Shown here: piece after piece, positions 61,658-64,000 of the stretch
How the letters are laid out: the number at the start of each line of letters is the position of its first letter
Numbering within the stretch: the first letter of the stretch is position 1
From: Bradyrhizobium sp. 132
GTDB taxonomy: Bacteria; Pseudomonadota; Alphaproteobacteria; Rhizobiales; Xanthobacteraceae
Assembly (NCBI RefSeq): GCF_023074185.1
Contig: NZ_JADPKY010000094.1
Location: 124,001 to 188,000 of the forward strand
Reading direction: 5' to 3'
Length of the DNA: 64,000 nucleotides
Program-made: the position numbers and the translations under genes
Notes under the pieces: model-generated
Told to the model about the DNA's origin: nothing
Database searches by the model: none
Seen by the model: only the letters and a program-made list of their open reading frames with translations

Positions 61658-62137
61658 GTGAACGAGGTCTGGAAGAAGCCGCCGATTTCCTTGGACGCCT
61701 ATCAGGCCATGGTCGGCAAGGAGATCGGCGTGTCGTCGTGGCACCTGGTCGACCAGCCCCGCATCGACACCTATGCCGACGTGATCGAGGATCACCAGTT
61801 CATCCATGTCGATCCGGAGCGTGCGAAGAAGGAGACGGCGTTCGGCACCACCATCGCGCACGGCTTCCTCACGATGTCGCTGCTGTCGATCATGTCCTAC
61901 GAGGTGATGCCCGTCATCGCGGGCACCACGATGGGCGTCAATTACGGTTTCGACAAGCTGCGCTTTATCTCGCCGGTGCGCTCGGGCAAGCGCGTTCGGG
62001 GCCGTTTCGTGCTGGCGGAAGCCAAGCTGCGCAAGCCGAACGAGCTGCAGTCCCGCACCAACGTCACGGTGGAGATCGAAGGCGAAGACAAGCCCGCGCT
62101 GGTCGCGGAGTGGCTTGGCTTGGTCTATTTCGCCTAG
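61658..62137 (+). CDS. MaoC-family (R)-hydratase
   Basis: 159 residues with a GTG start immediately after the previous stop codon (TAA then GTG). The hotdog hydratase motif is YADVIEDHQFIHVDPERAKKETAFGTTIAHGFLTMSLLS. The Asp of EDHQ and the His of FIHV are the expected catalytic pair. The second part (VNYGFDKLRFISPVRSGKRVRGRFVLAEA) is typical of short MaoC/PhaJ hydratases. It hydrates trans-2-enoyl-CoA to (R)-3-hydroxyacyl-CoA. It is followed by two repeat elements and an (R)-specific-looking SDR. Confidence 0.9.
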   Translation: MNEVWKKPPISLDAYQAMVGKEIGVSSWHLVDQPRIDTYADVIEDHQFIHVDPERAKKETAFGTTIAHGFLTMSLLSIMSYEVMPVIAGTTMGVNYGFDKLRFISPVRSGKRVRGRFVLAEAKLRKPNELQSRTNVTVEIEGEDKPALVAEWLGLVYFA

Positions 62138-62144
62138 GGTAGGT

Positions 62145-62348
62145 CGGCATGGCCGGGCTTGACCCGGCCAGCCATCGCTGCTCAAAAGCTGTTCAAATCT
62201 CTCGCGGAGCTTTCTCACCCTCTCCCCTGTGGGAGAGGGTGGCTTCGCGGAACGCGAAGCCGGGTGAGGGTATCTCTCCGCGAGCTCCGCCGTCGATAGA
62301 GACCCCTCATCCGGCGCTTCGCGCCACCTTCTCCCACAAGGGGAGAAG
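62145..62348. repeat. Two intergenic repeats (GGCCGGG dyad and type E)
   Basis: First, GGCATGGCCGGGCTTGACCC then GGCCAGCCAT (62148-62176) forms a short dyad. Second, 62214-62348 is a large inverted element: CTCACCCTCTCCCCTGTGGG with GAGAGGG and CGGGTGAGGG on the left, and CCTCATCCGGCGCTTCGCGC with CTTCTCCCACAAGGGGAGAA on the right. Inner TTCGCGGAACGCGAA is also a dyad. Both lie between maoC and the SDR, ending 23 bp before the SDR start. Confidence 0.75.
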
Positions 62349-62371
62349 TAAGAAGAAGCAGGAACTGCACA

Positions 62372-63289
62372 ATGGCAATCAGGTTCGACGGACGCGTCGC
62401 CATCGTTACCGGCGCGGGCAATGGTCTCGGACGGGCGCATGCGCTGGGGCTGGCGAGCCGCGGTGCGAAAGTCGTAGTCAACGATTTCGGCGGCGCGCGC
62501 GACGGCAGCGGCGGTTCGCTCTCGCCCGCGGAAGCCGTGGTCGAGGAAATCCGCAAGGCCGGCGGCACCGCGATGGCCGACGGCGCCGACGTTTCGAATT
62601 TCGAGCAGGTCACCGCCATGGTCGAGCGTGCCACCAAGGAGTGGGGCAGCGTGGACCTCGTGTGCGCCAATGCCGGCATTTTGCGCGACAAGTCGTTCGG
62701 CAAGATGGAAGCGGCCGATTTCCAGAAGGTGCTCGACGTGCACCTCGTCGGCACCTTCTATTGCTGCAAGGCAGCCTGGGCCGGCATGCGCGACCGCAGC
62801 TACGGCCGCATCGTGCTGACCACGTCGTCCTCCGGCCTCTACGGCAATTTCGGCCAGGCCAATTACGGTGCGGCCAAGTCGGGCATGGTCGGCCTGATGA
62901 ACGTGCTGGCGGAAGAGGGCCGCAAGTCAGACATCCGCGTCAACATCATCTCGCCGACGGCGGCAACCCGCATGACGGAAGAGCTGCTGCCGCCGCAGGC
63001 GCTGCAATTGATGAAGCCGAACGCGATCACGCCCGCGGTCGAGTACATGCTCAGTGAGGATGCGCCGACCCGCACCATCATGGGCGCCGGCGCCGGTTCG
63101 TTTGCGGTGATCAAGATCGTCGAGAGCGAAGGCGTCAACCTGCCGGAGTCCGAGTGGACCCCGGACGGGGTCGCGGCGCATTTCGCCGAGATCAGCGACA
63201 TGTCGAAGGCGAAGGCGCTGCAGGGCGCGTTCGAGCAGACGCAGAAATACGTGGCGCAGGCCGCGGCGCGCGCCGGGGTAAAACTCTGA
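62372..63289 (+). CDS. SDR-family 3-hydroxyacyl-CoA dehydrogenase (MFE-2-like)
   Basis: 305 residues. The cofactor motif is IVTGAGNGLGRAHAL, NAG is in VCANAGILRDKSFGKM, and the catalytic residues are in TTSSSGLYGNFGQANYGAAKSG (Ser and YxxxK). This pattern, including ILRDKSF, matches the (3R)-hydroxyacyl-CoA dehydrogenase unit of peroxisomal multifunctional enzyme 2. It has a C-terminal extension after about residue 245. With the MaoC hydratase upstream it forms an R-specific hydration/oxidation pair. AGAAGCAGGAACTGCAC precedes the ATG. Its stop overlaps the next reading frame (CTGA). Confidence 0.9.
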   Translation: MAIRFDGRVAIVTGAGNGLGRAHALGLASRGAKVVVNDFGGARDGSGGSLSPAEAVVEEIRKAGGTAMADGADVSNFEQVTAMVERATKEWGSVDLVCANAGILRDKSFGKMEAADFQKVLDVHLVGTFYCCKAAWAGMRDRSYGRIVLTTSSSGLYGNFGQANYGAAKSGMVGLMNVLAEEGRKSDIRVNIISPTAATRMTEELLPPQALQLMKPNAITPAVEYMLSEDAPTRTIMGAGAGSFAVIKIVESEGVNLPESEWTPDGVAAHFAEISDMSKAKALQGAFEQTQKYVAQAAARAGVKL

Positions 63290-64000
63290 CAGGCGTCGCC
63301 GTCATCGGCGCCGGCCCTGCCGGGCTGATGGCGGCCGAAGTGCTGGCGCAAGGCGGTGCTCGCGTCACCGTCTACGACGCGATGCCGTCGGCGGGCCGCA
63401 AATTGTTGATGGCCGGCCGCGGCGGACTCAATCTCACCCACAGCGAGCCGCTGCCGCAGTTCATGGCGCGCTACCGCGAGGCGGCGCCGAAACTGAACGC
63501 GGCGATCGAAACGCTTCCACCTGACGCCTTGCGCGCCTGGAGCGAGGCGCTGGGTGAGCCGACTTTTGTCGGCTCCAGCGGGCGTGTGTTTCCGAAAGCG
63601 TTCAAGGCCTCGCCCTTGCTGCGGGCCTGGCTGCGACGGCTCGATGCCGCCGGCGTGCGCTTTGCCTTTCGCCATCGCTGGATGGGCTGGGACGGGGAGG
63701 GACGGCTAGTCCTTGAAAAACCCGGCGGCGGCGCCGCCATCGCCGCAGACGCCACGGTGCTGGCACTCGGCGGCGCAAGCTGGCCGCGACTGGGCTCCGA
63801 TGGCGGCTGGACTACGATCCTGGCCGACAAAGACATTTCAATCTCGCCGCTGCGGCCTGCGAACTCCGGCTTCATCGTCGCCTGGTCCGAAATCTTCCGC
63901 ACGCGCTTCGAAGGCCATCCGCTCAAGGGTGCTGTGCTGTCCTTCGGCCCGCACCGCGCGCGCGGCGAAGCCGTCATCACAAGCGGCGGGATCGAGGGCG
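63286..64000 (+). CDS. HI0933/BaiN-type FAD-dependent oxidoreductase, N-terminal part (truncated by window edge)
   Basis: An open frame runs from about 63154 to the window end. The family sequence begins TGVAVIGAGPAGLMAAEVLAQGGARVTVYDAMPSAGRKLLMAGRGGLNLTHSE in outline, which is the FAD site and signature of HI0933-type flavoproteins. A further VLALGGASWPRLGSDG is also typical. There is no ATG, GTG or TTG at the natural start. The CTG at 63286 overlaps the preceding stop (CTGA) exactly where GTG or ATG would be expected. The GTG at 63154 would add 44 Arg/Gly-rich residues inside the SDR gene, and the next ATG would delete the FAD motif. About 238 residues are visible. Confidence 0.8.
   Translation, partial: MTGVAVIGAGPAGLMAAEVLAQGGARVTVYDAMPSAGRKLLMAGRGGLNLTHSEPLPQFMARYREAAPKLNAAIETLPPDALRAWSEALGEPTFVGSSGRVFPKAFKASPLLRAWLRRLDAAGVRFAFRHRWMGWDGEGRLVLEKPGGGAAIAADATVLALGGASWPRLGSDGGWTTILADKDISISPLRPANSGFIVAWSEIFRTRFEGHPLKGAVLSFGPHRARGEAVITSGGIEG

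Overview
The window is GC-rich alphaproteobacterial chromosome that looks like Bradyrhizobium or a very close relative. The reasons are the gene repertoire (IalB-type protein, TAXI-TRAP transport, valine-degradation cluster, KaiC-like/histidine-kinase pair, many acyl-CoA enzymes), the long antisense open frames typical of high GC, an EcfG-type promoter, and short palindromic repeats of kinds I associate with Bradyrhizobium intergenic DNA. It reads as core or metabolic chromosome. I see no tRNA, rRNA, CRISPR array, transposase, integrase or phage gene.

Layout. 1-5.6 kb: the end of a sulfatase-like gene, an IalB-family secreted protein and an RND efflux pair on the minus strand. 5.6-14.6 kb: an iron-uptake locus with two tandem paralogous TonB-dependent receptors, a PiuC-type dioxygenase and exbB-exbD-tonB. 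Both receptors share the same promoter module: AT-rich 17-bp boxes, then TTGACC-N17-TAGCAC, then a start about 60 bp on. 14.6-16.3 kb: three housekeeping or unknown genes. 16.3-28.4 kb: a sugar-acid locus with two SDR dehydrogenases (one lacking its catalytic Tyr), an IlvD/Edd-type dehydratase, a LacI regulator with matching operators on both sides, a sugar ABC transporter, a DenD-like dehydrogenase, a KDG-type kinase and a KDPG-type aldolase. 28.4-32.7 kb: acyl-CoA genes, including a thiolase-fold protein without the nucleophilic Cys paired with a DUF35 zinc-ribbon/OB protein. 32.8-34.1 kb: a 33-residue membrane miniprotein, a carboxymuconolactone-decarboxylase-like protein and a MazG-like protein.

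34.1-39.3 kb: a minus-strand operon of TAXI binding protein, fused TRAP permease and a glutaminase carrying STAS and cyclic-nucleotide-binding domains. 39.4-44.0 kb: a biotinyl carrier protein diverging from an IclR regulator, which overlaps an acyl-CoA carboxylase carboxyltransferase, then a GMC oxidoreductase. 44.1-47.5 kb: a KaiC-like ATPase and hybrid histidine kinase overlapping by 4 bp behind a perfect GGAAC-N17-CGTT promoter. 47.7-49.1 kb: a small secreted protein and about 850 bp of repeat-derived DNA. 49.1-54.0 kb: an MFS transporter, acetyl-CoA acetyltransferase, enoyl-CoA hydratase, thioesterase and TetR regulator. 54.2-63.3 kb: a LysR regulator diverging from a valine/isobutyrate catabolic cluster (mmsA, acyl-CoA dehydrogenase, HIBYL-CoA hydrolase, mmsB, acyl-CoA ligase, MaoC, SDR). 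The window ends inside a HI0933-type flavoprotein gene that may start at CTG.

The strongest points for follow-up are the duplicated iron-type promoter module, the Tyr-less SDR, the LacI operator inside the 3' end of lacI, the Cys-less thiolase plus DUF35 pair, the glutaminase-TRAP operon, the stress-promoter KaiC-like/kinase operon and the dispersed repeats. All assignments come from reading the sequence and from memory of protein families; no database search was run.
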